The translations under genes and the position numbers were made by a program. From positions 431,462 through 495,461 of the forward strand of contig NZ_JACJIM010000006.1 in NCBI RefSeq assembly GCF_014138435.1: a DNA stretch of 64,000 nucleotides. The letters are read 5' to 3'. The notes under the pieces are model-generated. The model was not told the origin of the DNA, did no database searches, and worked only from the letters and a program-made list of their open reading frames with translations. Source of the DNA: Methylobacterium fujisawaense. Its GTDB lineage: Bacteria > Pseudomonadota > Alphaproteobacteria > Rhizobiales > Beijerinckiaceae. This document shows, piece by piece, positions 44,382 to 54,083 of this stretch. Positions within the stretch are counted from its first letter, which is position 1. Each line of letters begins with the position of its first letter.

Positions 44382-44985
44382 CTGTCGCGCTGGTGCCGCT
44401 CGACTATTGCTTGTCGGCCGGTGGCCGGTTCGTCGGCGATCCGGAAGGCGGAGGGAGCCGGTACAACCCGATCGGCCCGGGACTGTTGCACCGGGACTGG
44501 AGCCCGGCTGGCCGGGCGCTGCGGGCGCCGCAGATCGAGGCGGTGGACGCGCCGGTGACCGACCCGTTCGCGGTGCCGGAGCCGGCCGGGTTCGGCCCGG
44601 TGCCGCCGTTCTGGGCGTGGCGGGAACGGCGTTGCGGCACCCGGGACGAGGCGTGGCAGCGCGGGCGCTGCCCGCAGATGCCGGCGGACTTCGACTACCG
44701 CTTCTTCCAGGTGGCGCCGCCGCGGCTCGTGGTCCGGCGGCTGACCGGCGGCACGCGCGTGAGCCTCGATGGCCTGCTGCCGACCGGGACGCTCGGCTTC
44801 CAGCTGCCCGCGTTCGTCCCCGTGGTGCGGCGAAGATGGAATGATGGTCGAGAAGCACGCGCGGCTGGATTGCACGGTGCCCGGCGTATCTGGGTGCGGA
44901 ACTGGACGCGGTGCCGGCCGAGCAGGCGGCGGGCCTGCCGGTCTCGGGCGAGCACGGGCTGCGGGATGGGGGAGAGGCCGCATGA
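44382..44985 (+). pseudogene. truncated second DUF2169 adaptor copy
   Basis: Near-identical to 41842-42521 of the intact adaptor, starting abruptly inside the gene. It carries a 76-bp internal deletion near 44865 between short gcgcggc repeats, which shifts the frame. The end again overlaps the next PAAR gene start (ATGA). It is the scar by which a second effector module was joined. Confidence 0.9.
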
Positions 44986-46210
44986 GCCTGCCGTGGGAGG
45001 GCGCGCGCATGACGCGCGAGGGGGATCGTGGTCTCGACCGCGATGGATTGGTGCCGCTCGCCGCAGACGATCGTGCCGTACCGGGTCCACACCCAGGGGC
45101 AGATCGAGGGCGCCTGCACTGTCGCGAGCGTCCGGCAGAACGACGAACCCTCATACGTGAGCAGTTCGCTGATCAAGGCTTGCTATGGTGACGAAGCGGG
45201 GACGGGCGGCGGGGTTCTATCGGGCACACACGGTGGGAAGTGTGAGCCAAAGACATACTCCTCGACGGTAAGGATCGAAGACAACGGAGTGGTGAGTCAC
45301 AGTGACGAACTGTGGATGAAAAAGAAAAATACTTTCGGAAAACTCACTCACCTGAGGGACACCAACAGCTATCCGACTCTGAGACGAGTGAAGGTCGCGC
45401 CAAGGATAAGACTTGCGCAAGCGGGTGCTGGCACGATGACCGATGCTGTTCCCATTGGCGGCGAGGCGATTTCCGTACCGAAGCCCGGCCTTGCAGCAGG
45501 CACGGTAGTCGGGGGAATAGCTCTGCACGAACTCGACGTTTTTTCGCGAAGACAGGGCTATCCAGAATGCTGCTCAGCAGCTCGATCTACATTCACAGAA
45601 CACAAATGATGTGCTTGCCGCGCGCGCTTACGTGTAGACAAAGAATATGGCTCCGATGAGCTATTGGGATGTTTCATGGTCTGGCCCACGCAACGAGAGT
45701 GTAGCGCGGTCAGTTGCCGAGATGGAGCGCACGCATCCCGAAACTGTAGGAGCGGCTGGACAAGACGATCCAGATGCGAAGAAAAGGCTGGAGGCTGCGA
45801 TTGCTGCCGGCTTGGCGACAGCAGGCGCATTGCAGACCTTTCGCATCACACGCAGATAAAAAAGGAACAATTGCAGAAGAACCGTTGTAATCTCGCGATC
45901 ACGTTCACCGCTTGCGGCCAAACATATTGAGGATGCTCAAGATTCGGGACAGCCTAGAGAGTTGACGCTTGATAGGACGGGCACGAACCAGAGGCGAGCG
46001 GCAAATATGAGTAGATCAGGCTTACCGCCTATCCCATTATATGATCGGGACGAGTAACCGCCTGCGACATTCTCCGAGAGCACGAACGCGAGTGTCAAGT
46101 ATATTTCATTATCGGATAATCGAAGCGCTGGTCAGCAGCTTAAAGCGCAGATGAACACACCAACTCGCGCCGATGAGGGCTGTAAAACAACGATAACCAC
46201 GGGGCCGTAA
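44982..46210 (+). pseudogene. decayed PAAR-NucA/NucB T6SS effector
   Basis: The N-terminal PAAR-like part is homologous to the first effector (QTIVPYRVHTQGQIEGACTVASVRQNDEPSYV), with a one-base insertion near 45018 and readable from GTG 45028. A frameshift near 45550 moves into a frame that stays open in sense through the toxin but has TAG (45635), TAA (45857) and TAA (46055). The C-terminal reads ISRSRSPLAAKHIEDAQ ... LTLDRTGTNQRRAAN ... LYDRDE*PPATF ... VKYISLSDNRSAGQQL, a DNA-entry nuclease NucA/NucB domain. The ComJ-type gene follows 2 bp later. Confidence 0.8.
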
Positions 46211-46212
46211 AT

Positions 46213-46689
46213 ATGCTGATCGCAGAATTTAATGTGACTGTAACAAACGCACAAGTTGTCGTCTTTGAACGTCCTCCGAGGGCATGTGAATGGACTGACG
46301 ACCACGAAGCTCAAGGATTTTTATTTTCCCCAGGTGACGTTTCTTTTGGAGTTCCAGATCACGACGGTGGATGCCGGATACAGATCTACAGCAACGAAAA
46401 ATTTGTACCCGACGATCTATGTATATGGGCCGTGCAGGTCCCATTTGAGGTCAGCGGAGATTATATACACGTCGGGACGGTTTCCGAAACACGCGAAGTC
46501 CACATCGATAGAGATAAATACAATCTGACATTTTCCGTCTATGATGGGCACGTTATAGACGGTGATTGTACCTTCATGTTGAAGTTGTTCTTTTCAAATG
46601 ACACGAATCCATCTTTTTCCATCATAAAGAAAGGTATCGGCATTACAACTGATCGCGTTCTTCGTGTAGACGCTGATGAAATAAGTTAG
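46213..46689 (+). CDS. ComJ-family immunity protein (nuclease inhibitor)
   Basis: A 158-residue AT-rich gene, 2 bp after the broken NucA/NucB toxin. CEWTDDHEAQGFLFSPGDVSFGVPDHDGGCRIQIY matches the ComJ family; in Bacillus subtilis ComJ (Nin) inhibits the nuclease NucA. Here it would be the immunity protein for the NucA/NucB effector. The reading frame is intact although its toxin is dead, making it an orphan immunity gene that could still protect against relatives using this toxin. Confidence 0.8.
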   Translation: MLIAEFNVTVTNAQVVVFERPPRACEWTDDHEAQGFLFSPGDVSFGVPDHDGGCRIQIYSNEKFVPDDLCIWAVQVPFEVSGDYIHVGTVSETREVHIDRDKYNLTFSVYDGHVIDGDCTFMLKLFFSNDTNPSFSIIKKGIGITTDRVLRVDADEIS

Positions 46690-46922
46690 TAATCACCGAT
46701 ATGAATGAGAAAATTATAAAATGATTTTTGACAATAATTGGCTCCATCAATGTTTTCGGCGTCAGAGATAGCTATCGCATCGCTCCGGCGTCATGAGCCA
46801 ACCTTATGATGGGTGCTGGCTTTTTGGCTCGTAGAAGGCAAGCGGCCAAGGGATCATCTTAGCCGATCGCGTCGAGCGTGCCAGTGAATGCGTCCTCTAA
46901 AAGTTGGCCCGCGTTCCTCAAG
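46690..46922. other. intergenic region before the Rhs remnant
   Basis: About 230 bp, AT-rich at first and then GC-rich. No gene recognised. Confidence 0.3.
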
Positions 46923-49900
46923 CGGCGGCAACACCGACGGCGAGATCGTGCTGAGCCGCGATCGTTCGGCCGTGCCCCCCCCCGCAGGGTGGTTCTGCCC
47001 AGAGCCAGCCTCCCGAGGATGATCGCAGCTGGTTGCGGAAGGGCTGGGACGCGGTCGGCGAGTGGGTGGCCGAGCATCCGACTACGATGGGCGCGATCCA
47101 GGCCGTCGGTGGCGTCGCGGAAGGACTGGGTTCAGCTGGCTTGATCTTGGGCGGAGCGGCTGCGGAGGGAACGGTCGTCGGTGTACCGGCCGGTGTCGCC
47201 ATGCAGGTCACGGGTTGGGCCGGCCTGGTGAACGCGGCCGACAACGTTTCCACAGGCCTCCGCCAGATGTGGTACGGCGCCCCCCAAATGACCGGAGGGC
47301 AGCAACTCGCCGGTGCGGCGGCGGGCGCGATGGGTGCCGCGCCGGAGACAGTGCAGACGGTCCAGACCGTGACCGGCATGGCCCAGGCGGTGGTGGGCGG
47401 CGTCGCCAGCATGGGCGGGGCCGTGAAGACCGCGGGCACCGTCGCCAAGCAGACGGGACGTGCCGCGGCCACGACGGCCTAAGGCGCCAACGCCGCCAAG
47501 GCGGGTAAAGCGGTCGGTGAGGGGCTCGAAGGAGAGGGCTCGCAGGCGGCCAAGAGCGAAGGTAAGGAGGGGGGGCGGGTCAGCAAGAAGGCCGAGTCCG
47601 AGCCGAGCAATGGCTCAAAGCCCTGCACTTGCGCGGTGGGCAACCCGGTGCGGATCGACACCGGCGCGGCGCTGTCGGACGACGTCGAGTTCGAGCTGCG
47701 CGGCAGCCTCGACCTGGTCCTGTCGCGCCACTACGCCTCGGACGAGACCTTCATCGGGCCCCTCGGGCGCGGTATCGCCACCCCGATCGACGTCAGCATC
47801 ACCGAGACGCCGGACGGCGAACTCGTCTACCTCCAGAGCGTCCACCGGCGCATTCGGTTCGCGCGGCCGTCGCCGTTCCCGCACGTCTGGGCGACTAACG
47901 ACGCCGACAGGAACCTCGCCCTGTCGTTCGCCGACCTCGACACCCTGCTGCTCAAGGAAGACGGCCTGTTCCGCCGCCTCACCCGCCAAGCGGTCCGGGT
48001 CTGGCGCCCGGCCGCGATCGAGGACCGCAACGGCAACCGCATCACGCTCGCGCGCGACCCGCGCGGGCTGATCATGCGGATCGACCACCCGGACGGGCTG
48101 AGCCTCGCCTTCGACAACGACGCGGCCGGCCGGCGCGCCGGCGTCACCCTGGTCGGCACCGACGGCACGCGCTGCGAACTCCTGCGCTACCGCTACGACG
48201 CCCGCGCCAACCTCGTGGCGGCCGAGTCGACCTGCGGGCCGTCGCACGCCTACGAGCACGACGCCGCCGATCGCCGGATCGCCTGGACGGACGGGGTCTC
48301 GACCTGGTCGCGGCGCGTCTACGACGCGCAGGGCCGTACCGTGCGCGTCGAGACCCGGGGCGCCGACGGCACGCCGGCGCCCTACGACGGCGACAGCTTC
48401 ACGTACGATCCCGAGAACAACCGCACCCTGTACACGCCTGGCGGCCGGCCGGAGGAGCGGCGCTGGTACCAGTACGGGCCCGGCGGGCTGGTCACCGCCG
48501 AGGAGGACGCGCTGGGCAACCGGACCGAGCAGGTCTGGAGCGCGGCCGGCGAGAAGCTCGCCGAGGTCGACGCCGAGGGTGGCCGCACCGCATACCGCTA
48601 CGACGCCTACGGCCGGGTGGCTTCGGTGACCGACCCGGAGGGGCGGGAGACTCGCACCGACCACGACGCGGACGGCAACCTGCAGCACGTGCTCGACCCG
48701 CTCGGGCGGTCGTGGGTCTACGGCTATGACGAACGCGGCAACCTCGCCTCGGTGACCGACCCGCTCGGGCACCGCACCGACATCACCCTGAACGCGGCCG
48801 GTCGGCCGGTGGCGCTGATGCGCCATGACGGGCTGATCGAGCGCCGGGCCTACGACGCGCACGGGCGGCTGTCGGGGATCCGCGACTTCCGGGGTGGGCT
48901 GACCCGGTTCACCCGGGACGGGTTCGGGCGCGTGGTGGCGGTGGAGGATCCGCTCGGCGGGGTGACGCGGTTCGCCTACGAGGCGGGCACGGCCGGGTTC
49001 TGGCAGCCGAGCCGCGTGATGCGTCCCGACGGGGTGGTGAGCCGCCTGACCCGGGACCGGTCCGGCACGCGGGTGGAGCGGGTCGACGGCGAGGGCCGCC
49101 GGACGGTCGAGCGCTACGGCGCCTACGGACTGCTCGCCGAGATCGAGGACCCGAAGGGCGGGCGCCTGCGCTTCGGCCATGACGGGCTGGGCCGGCTGGA
49201 GCGGGTCGAGAACCAGCTCGGGCGGGCCTGGACGTTCGAACGGGACGCGGCCGGGCGGGTGGTGGCCGAGACCGACTTCGACGGGCTGCGCACGACCTAC
49301 GCGTACGACCGCGCCGGGCGCCTGACGGAGAAGCTGGCGGCGGACGGCACGCGCACGCTCTACGCGCACGACGCCTCGGGGCTGCTGACGCACGAGGCCA
49401 TGACGGTGCCGGGCGCGGCCGAGCCGCAGGTGACGACCTTTGCCTATGACGGGGCCGGTCAGCTGGTTGCGGCGCGCGGGGGCGGGGCGGAGGTGCTGCT
49501 GGAATGGGACGCTCTCGGCCGGGTGGTGGCCGAGACGGTGGACGGGCGCCGTGTCGAGAGCCGGTACGATTGCTGCGGCAACCGCGTGGAGCGGGTCGGG
49601 CTCGGGGGCCGTGTCGAGAGCCGGTACGACCCGCTGGGTGCGCTGACGGCGCTGGAGATCGCCGGGCACGGCGCGCTGACGCTGGAGCACGACGCGGCGG
49701 GCCGGGAGCTGCGCCGGGCGAGCGCGGCCGGGTTCGTGCTGGAGAGCACCTGGGACGCGGCGGGCCAGCTGGTGCGGCAGGTCGGCGGCCGGGGGCGGAG
49801 TTCCGGCTCGGGAGCCGGGAAGGTCCTGGAGCGGGTCTACGGCTGGGACCGGGCGTACGCGCCGGTGTCGGTGGCCGACCTGCGCTGGGGCCGCGGGGCC

Positions 49901-50209
49901 GTGGTGCCAGCGCGCGCGGGGCTGGTGAGCCGGCGCCACTGGAACACGAAGTTCGAGATGCGCACGCTGCGCTACACGACGCATGTCAGCGAGTTGCCCG
50001 CTGCGCACGCATTGGGCGTGCATCGTCCGTCCTCACGACTGCTTTGGGTGGTTATCAGCCCGTCCGCTCCCAGAAAGCGGATGCATCAGAACGGACATAG
50101 CTGCGGGGACCGCTCACAACCCTTAGAGGATGGTCATTCGATACAGGTGCCCATGAACAGCCCAGCATCGCAGTCAAGCCTACCCAAGCCCGCGTGCGCG
50201 AGGAAGTAG
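46923..50209 (+). pseudogene. Rhs/YD-repeat protein remnant
   Basis: The N-terminus (GNTDGEIVLSRDRSAVPPP | SWLRKGWDAVGEWVAEHPTTMGAIQAVGG) is broken by a frameshift at a nine-C run (46975-46983) and an in-frame TAA at 47480. A long open part from 47636 contains DUF6531 (CTCAVGNPVRIDTGAALSDDVEFELRG) and many YD repeats (YRYDAYGRVASVTDPEGRETRTDHDADGNL). Similarity ends near ERVYGWDRAYAPVSVADLRWG (about 49890), before the core-closing motif and any toxin; the rest to 50209 is unrelated. It probably was a T6SS-delivered Rhs effector. Confidence 0.8.
49939..50009 (+). repeat. short coding tail shared with 34246-34326
   Basis: Reads WNTKFEMRTLRYTTHVSELP fused to the truncated Rhs frame; see the partner entry. 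Shared sequence appears to continue weakly (gactgct-tgggtggtt) into the following non-coding part. Confidence 0.6.
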
Positions 50210-50280
50210 AAGAAGGCGGCAAAGAACAGCACCCCAGCGAGCGCGGCCAACACCAGTGTTCTAATCGCCGATTTCAGCAC
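50134..50280 (-). CDS. 48-residue single-helix membrane protein
   Basis: GTG-started frame on the minus strand, reading MLKSAIRTLVLAALAGVLFF, then AAFFYFLAHAGLGRLDCDAG and LFMGTCIE. It has one clear N-terminal transmembrane or signal-anchor helix and two cysteines outside. It overlaps the meaningless tail of the Rhs frame, not any real domain. No family known. Confidence 0.4.
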   Translation of the reverse strand: MLKSAIRTLVLAALAGVLFFAAFFYFLAHAGLGRLDCDAGLFMGTCIE

Positions 50281-50362
50281 CCTAGCCACCACGTTCGAGT
50301 TGCACTTTCAACCCTCAGGGCCTTTCCTCTTCTGAACCTTTGCGAGCGCTCGCGTCGAGGGT

Positions 50363-50843
50363 TCAAAGAGATTTTGTGTACACCGCGTAGGGGACGCCAT
50401 GGATGTCCGGCGCGTCTCGCGATTTCTCGAAACCCATACGTCGGTACATGGGTAGCGCCACACTCATGATGGGCGATGTGTGCAAGGCAATCATAGGTGA
50501 ATGGTCACGCCTTGCTCGCTCAAGACACGTCTCGGTGAGCATTCTCCCAATGCCTCCAGCACGATGCGATGGCGAGACGACCAACATTCTGATGATTGGC
50601 CAGGCCTGATCAAAAAAAAGCGGCTTTCGGCTTATGGGGGCCGACGTAGGCGACGCCGCCAACGACTTCCCCATTCCTTTCGGCGATGATGAGCTCGCTT
50701 GTTTTTGCCAAGTTGGCCATTCTACAGATGTTAGATGCCATCGCCGGCCAGTCTGCGTAAAACGACTCGAATTGCTTGAATGCCGCAAGTGCAACGCTAC
50801 CGATTGCGGCCTCGTCGCCTATCTCGAACTCGCGTAGCAGCAT
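50363..50843 (-). pseudogene. GNAT acetyltransferase, frameshifted
   Basis: The N-terminal half (MLLREFEIGDEAAIGSVALAAFKQFE ... LIIAERNGEVVGGVAYVGP) and the C-terminal half (WPIIRMLVVSPSHRAGGIGRMLTETCLERARRD ... PMYRRMGFEK) lie in two frames that join at a run of eight A/T (50612-50619). The acetyl-CoA loop (HRAGGIGRML) is intact. This is either a real single-base slip or a sequencing error at the homopolymer. Confidence 0.75.
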
Positions 50844-51001
50844 GATCTGATGGCACCATAGCCGTTTCGAGAGTCCCATTCTCAATGCCGCGCCGAAAAT
50901 CGACAACAGGCTGCTTCCCACTCCAAAACGAAGTTGGCCGGCCTCCGACGAACGACCGCTTTAGAGAAGCGCCAATGACAGCCTGTGCGGCCGCTTGCGA
51001 C

Positions 51002-52579
51002 CGAGGCCGTGTCGAAACGCGTTGCTTGTGGCCGGCAGCGTCGCTTGGCGGGATGATGACGGCGGCGCGGTTGGCCGCTTCAGGCTCGAATGACTTGGAT
51101 GAGCCAGGTTGCGCCGAACAGGCGGATCATCCGTTTCACGTTGTAGGCGAGGATCGCGAGGCTCATCTCGGTTGGCACACCTTTCAGGCCCTTCGTCAGG
51201 AACGGCGTACTGCCCATCCAGGCTTTCAGCGTCCCGAAGACATGCTCCACCGTGGCGCGCCGGACCGCCATGGCGTCAGGCATGGCGTCGAGCCGCCTCT
51301 GCATGGCCTCCAGCACCGCCTCGTGCTTCCAGCACTTGAAGCGTTTGAACTTTTCGGTCGTACAGCGCGCCCGCATCGCGCAGGCATGACAGGCGTCCAG
51401 GTTGCGGTAGTGGTCGATGTCACCGTGTCGATCGGAGCGCGCGTTAGACTTGGTCAGCACAGCGCCGGCAGGGCAGACGTAGTGATCGGCCGCGGCGTCG
51501 TAGACGAAGTCGGCGCGCACGAAGAGCCCCTTCTTGGCTCGACCCGACGTGTCGGCCCGCGGCATGGCCGGCAGGATGCCCGTGCCTTCGCAGGCCAGAA
51601 CCTCGTAGCCGCTGTAGTGGCCGCGATCGGCCAGGACCACGATCTCCCCCTCGTCCGTGGCCTGCTTGGCCCGATCGCCCATCGGCACGAGTTGGGTTCG
51701 GTCGTGGCTTTCGTTGACGACCTCATGGGCCACGACGAGATGATGCTCGGGGTCGACGGCGATCTGGATGTTGTAGCCGACGATGCCGGTGCCGCGCCCG
51801 CTCGTCGCCATCGAGCGGGCGTCAGGGTCGGTCAGCGAGACCTGTCCGTCGTCCGCGATCTCCACCTGCGCCTGCATCTCGCGCAGGAAGGCCATCTGCT
51901 GGCGTAGGGCGGCGATCTTCTCGCCGATGCGCTGCGTGCGTGCCTCGGGGACGTCGCTGCCCTCCCTGTCCGCCCGGTCGAGCGCCGCGAGGTAGCGGGC
52001 GATGCTGGCCTCCACCTGGTCCAGGCGCTTGGCGACCTTGGCCACGGTGTCGTTGCGGTCCCGGTTGTTGACCGCCTTGAACTTCGATCCGTCCAAGGCG
52101 ACGGTCGCCCCGGCGAAGAGCTGCAGATCCCGGCACAGCACCACGAACTGCCGACAAGCCGCCTGGATCGCAGGCCCGTTGTCGCGCCTGAAGTTGGCGA
52201 TCGTCTTGTGATCGGGCGCCAAGCGACCGGTCAGCCACATCACCTCGATGTTGCGCTGTGCCTCACGCTCAAGTCGCCGGCTCGACGGCACCCGGTTGAG
52301 ATAGCCATAGAGGTAGAGCTTCAGAAGCATGGCCGGATCATAGGCCGGCCGTCCCGTCGCCGCGGGCTCGAAGCGGGTGAAGCCGAGGGTGCCCAGATCG
52401 AGTTCGTCGATGAAGACCTCGATCACCCGTATCGGATTGTCGGCGGTGACGTAGTCGTCCAGCGAACTGGGCAGCAACCAGGACTGCCGACGGTCCTGTC
52501 CTTCGACGAACCGACCCATGCTGGCCTCCGCAGATGAGGCGGCAAGTCTATCTCGGAAGGGACTTTTGACACAGCCTCG
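51002..52579 (-). mobile_element. IS1182-family insertion sequence
   Basis: About 1.58 kb with imperfect terminal inverted repeats: cgaggccgtgtcgaaacg at 51002-51019 and the complement of acttttgacacagcctcg at 52562-52579 (14 of 18 matching). It encloses one transposase. A target-site duplication was not identified. Confidence 0.7.
51080..52519 (-). CDS. IS1182-family transposase
   Basis: A 479-residue DDE transposase. The N-terminus (MGRFVEGQDRRQSWLLPSSLDDYVTADNPIRVIEVFIDELD) and RPAYDPAMLLKLYLYGYLNRVPSSRRLEREAQRN are typical of IS1182, as is GSKFKAVNNRDRN near the first acidic residue. LADRGHYSGYEV holds the second Asp. A four-cysteine motif CHACAMRARC lies before the end region RRATVEHVFGTLKAWMG. 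The start at 52519 is set by the conserved start; an open frame runs further upstream without similarity. It appears intact. Confidence 0.9.
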   Translation of the reverse strand: MGRFVEGQDRRQSWLLPSSLDDYVTADNPIRVIEVFIDELDLGTLGFTRFEPAATGRPAYDPAMLLKLYLYGYLNRVPSSRRLEREAQRNIEVMWLTGRLAPDHKTIANFRRDNGPAIQAACRQFVVLCRDLQLFAGATVALDGSKFKAVNNRDRNDTVAKVAKRLDQVEASIARYLAALDRADREGSDVPEARTQRIGEKIAALRQQMAFLREMQAQVEIADDGQVSLTDPDARSMATSGRGTGIVGYNIQIAVDPEHHLVVAHEVVNESHDRTQLVPMGDRAKQATDEGEIVVLADRGHYSGYEVLACEGTGILPAMPRADTSGRAKKGLFVRADFVYDAAADHYVCPAGAVLTKSNARSDRHGDIDHYRNLDACHACAMRARCTTEKFKRFKCWKHEAVLEAMQRRLDAMPDAMAVRRATVEHVFGTLKAWMGSTPFLTKGLKGVPTEMSLAILAYNVKRMIRLFGATWLIQVIRA

Positions 52580-52911
52580 ACCCTTTGCAGTCACAGGGGA
52601 GCGCAACTCACCGCGCCGATCGCCACCGCGTCCAGTTCCGGCGGGTTTCGCTGACCGCGAGGCCGTCAGCTTCCAGGTGCGCCAGCGCGCGGCCGGCGTG
52701 CAGGCGCGCTCCCGGCCCGGAATGCCGGCCCGCTCGGCGATCATCGCCGCAGTGCCCGAATTCGGCGTCAGCGCGATTAGGACACAATTTCGGGTGTCCT
52801 TGTGCGGCTGTGCGCCATTGGGTGCAGGTACTCTGGGCATGCCGCAGAGCTCTCGTGGGCTGGTGAGCCGGACCAGCCCACGCTTAAGACGAAGCAGCAG
52901 ATCCGCTGTAC
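52580..52911. other. region right of the IS element
   Basis: About 330 bp. On the minus strand 52640-52840 gives fragments such as LTPNSGTAAMIAERAGIPGRER that look like part of a coding region cut by the IS, but I cannot assign a gene. Confidence 0.3.
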
Positions 52912-53313
52912 TCAGGTAGGCTGAGCGATCGGTAGATCGTGGATCATCGTGAGGGCGATCCTCAGCGCCTGCTCGAACAGCGTTCGGTTCAGCACTGCTC
53001 CCTCCTGCTTAGCCGATGCGTCGCTCTTCGGATCTCCGCGAGCCACGAACGTGCATGCCAGAAAGGCTTCGATCTGAGCTTCGACAGTCAGTTCGGCCTC
53101 GACTTCGCGGTCGAGGAGGCCGCGGCGGTCCAGCTCATCGTTGACCTGGTCGGCGAGTTTAATGAAGCCCTGGCCAATATCCTCCAGTGTCGTGGCGAGC
53201 TGATAGGGCAAACTCGGCGAGTTGCAGATCTCTTCCACTAGGGCGGCGTAAAGGACTAAGGCGACCTCCCGGTACACCCGGAAGAACAGCACGCTTTGCG
53301 TAGCGAGTGACAT
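52912..53313 (-). CDS. hypothetical protein, downstream of luxI
   Basis: A 133-residue soluble helical protein (MSLATQSVLFFRVYREVALVLYAALVEEICNSPSLPYQLATTLEDIGQGFIKLADQVNDELDRRG). The start at 53313 lies 28 bp downstream of the acyl-homoserine-lactone synthase stop on the same strand, so both are likely co-transcribed. In several methylobacteria luxI is followed by a small gene; I do not know the function here. Confidence 0.6.
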   Translation of the reverse strand: MSLATQSVLFFRVYREVALVLYAALVEEICNSPSLPYQLATTLEDIGQGFIKLADQVNDELDRRGLLDREVEAELTVEAQIEAFLACTFVARGDPKSDASAKQEGAVLNRTLFEQALRIALTMIHDLPIAQPT

Positions 53314-53341
53314 CGGTGGCGCTCCTATCGGCGTCCGAGTG

Positions 53342-53992
53342 TTACTGGATTGTGGGCTCGCGATGCGTGCCGCCAACGAGGCCGTGAGGAAGGCGAAGCT
53401 GAGCTCCCGGCCAAGCCGCGAAGGCCGCCTGCGCGGCATCTAGGGTGCGGCCGGTCACCTGGGCGTAGACCGGGACGATCTTTGACCCTTCGTAGGTGGT
53501 CGGAAGGGCGAGCGGTCGAACATCCCAGCCCGTGTCGAGAAGCCGTGGGATATGCGCGGGGTGGAACTCAATGAGCAAACCGTCGAGGTTCAGGGCATGG
53601 ACCGCTAGCGCGATGGCACCGGAGACCGCTGCGGCGAATATGTCGGCATCCGGCATCTCACGCCTCTTCGCGACGATCGCCTGGCGTGTCCATTCGTAGA
53701 TCGCCGGCCCCTTCGGGGCGGATCCGCCCTGCATGATCTCTGGATAGAGGTGCGAGAGAAGGTGCGGCCCCATCGTCGGCAGGAACCTGGCGTAGGCGAC
53801 GATCTCGTCATCCTCCTCGCCGAGCAGGTGGAACGTGGCCGGGCCGTCAAATCGATCCCTTTCACGCCCGTCGGGTCTTCGGCAGGCTGCCCAGCCCAGT
53901 CCTTCGACAAAGAATGTGTGCCGAAATCGGTAAATTCTATCGGCTAGCGAAGGGTCATTCCGATCTATGTTCCCTGTTATGAGCCTGAACAT
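53342..53992 (-). CDS. acyl-homoserine-lactone synthase (LuxI family)
   Basis: A 216-residue autoinducer synthase making N-acyl-homoserine lactones from S-adenosylmethionine and an acyl carrier protein. Conserved positions include RFRHTFFVEGLGW (R, F and W of the active cleft), YARFLPT and GPAIYEWTRQAIV. The start at 53992 follows gggagaat. It lies 91 bp downstream of a LuxR gene in the same direction with a dyad at 54046 between them. Acyl chain length cannot be predicted. Confidence 0.9.
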   Translation of the reverse strand: MFRLITGNIDRNDPSLADRIYRFRHTFFVEGLGWAACRRPDGRERDRFDGPATFHLLGEEDDEIVAYARFLPTMGPHLLSHLYPEIMQGGSAPKGPAIYEWTRQAIVAKRREMPDADIFAAAVSGAIALAVHALNLDGLLIEFHPAHIPRLLDTGWDVRPLALPTTYEGSKIVPVYAQVTGRTLDAAQAAFAAWPGAQLRLPHGLVGGTHREPTIQ

Positions 53993-54045
53993 CACATTCT
54001 CCCATCGTGAAGACGGAAGGATGTTTCCGCGAAATGGGCAGCGCA

Positions 54046-54071
54046 GATCATCCGTAACTTTGCGGATGATC
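54046..54071. promoter_or_regulatory. lux-box-like inverted repeat
   Basis: Perfect 9-bp arms GATCATCCG / CGGATGATC separated by 8 bp, 54-79 bp upstream of the luxI start and just beyond the luxR stop. A LuxR operator is the natural reading; a luxR terminator is the alternative, but no T-run follows. Confidence 0.55.
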
Positions 54072-54083
54072 CGTGAGCATGGA

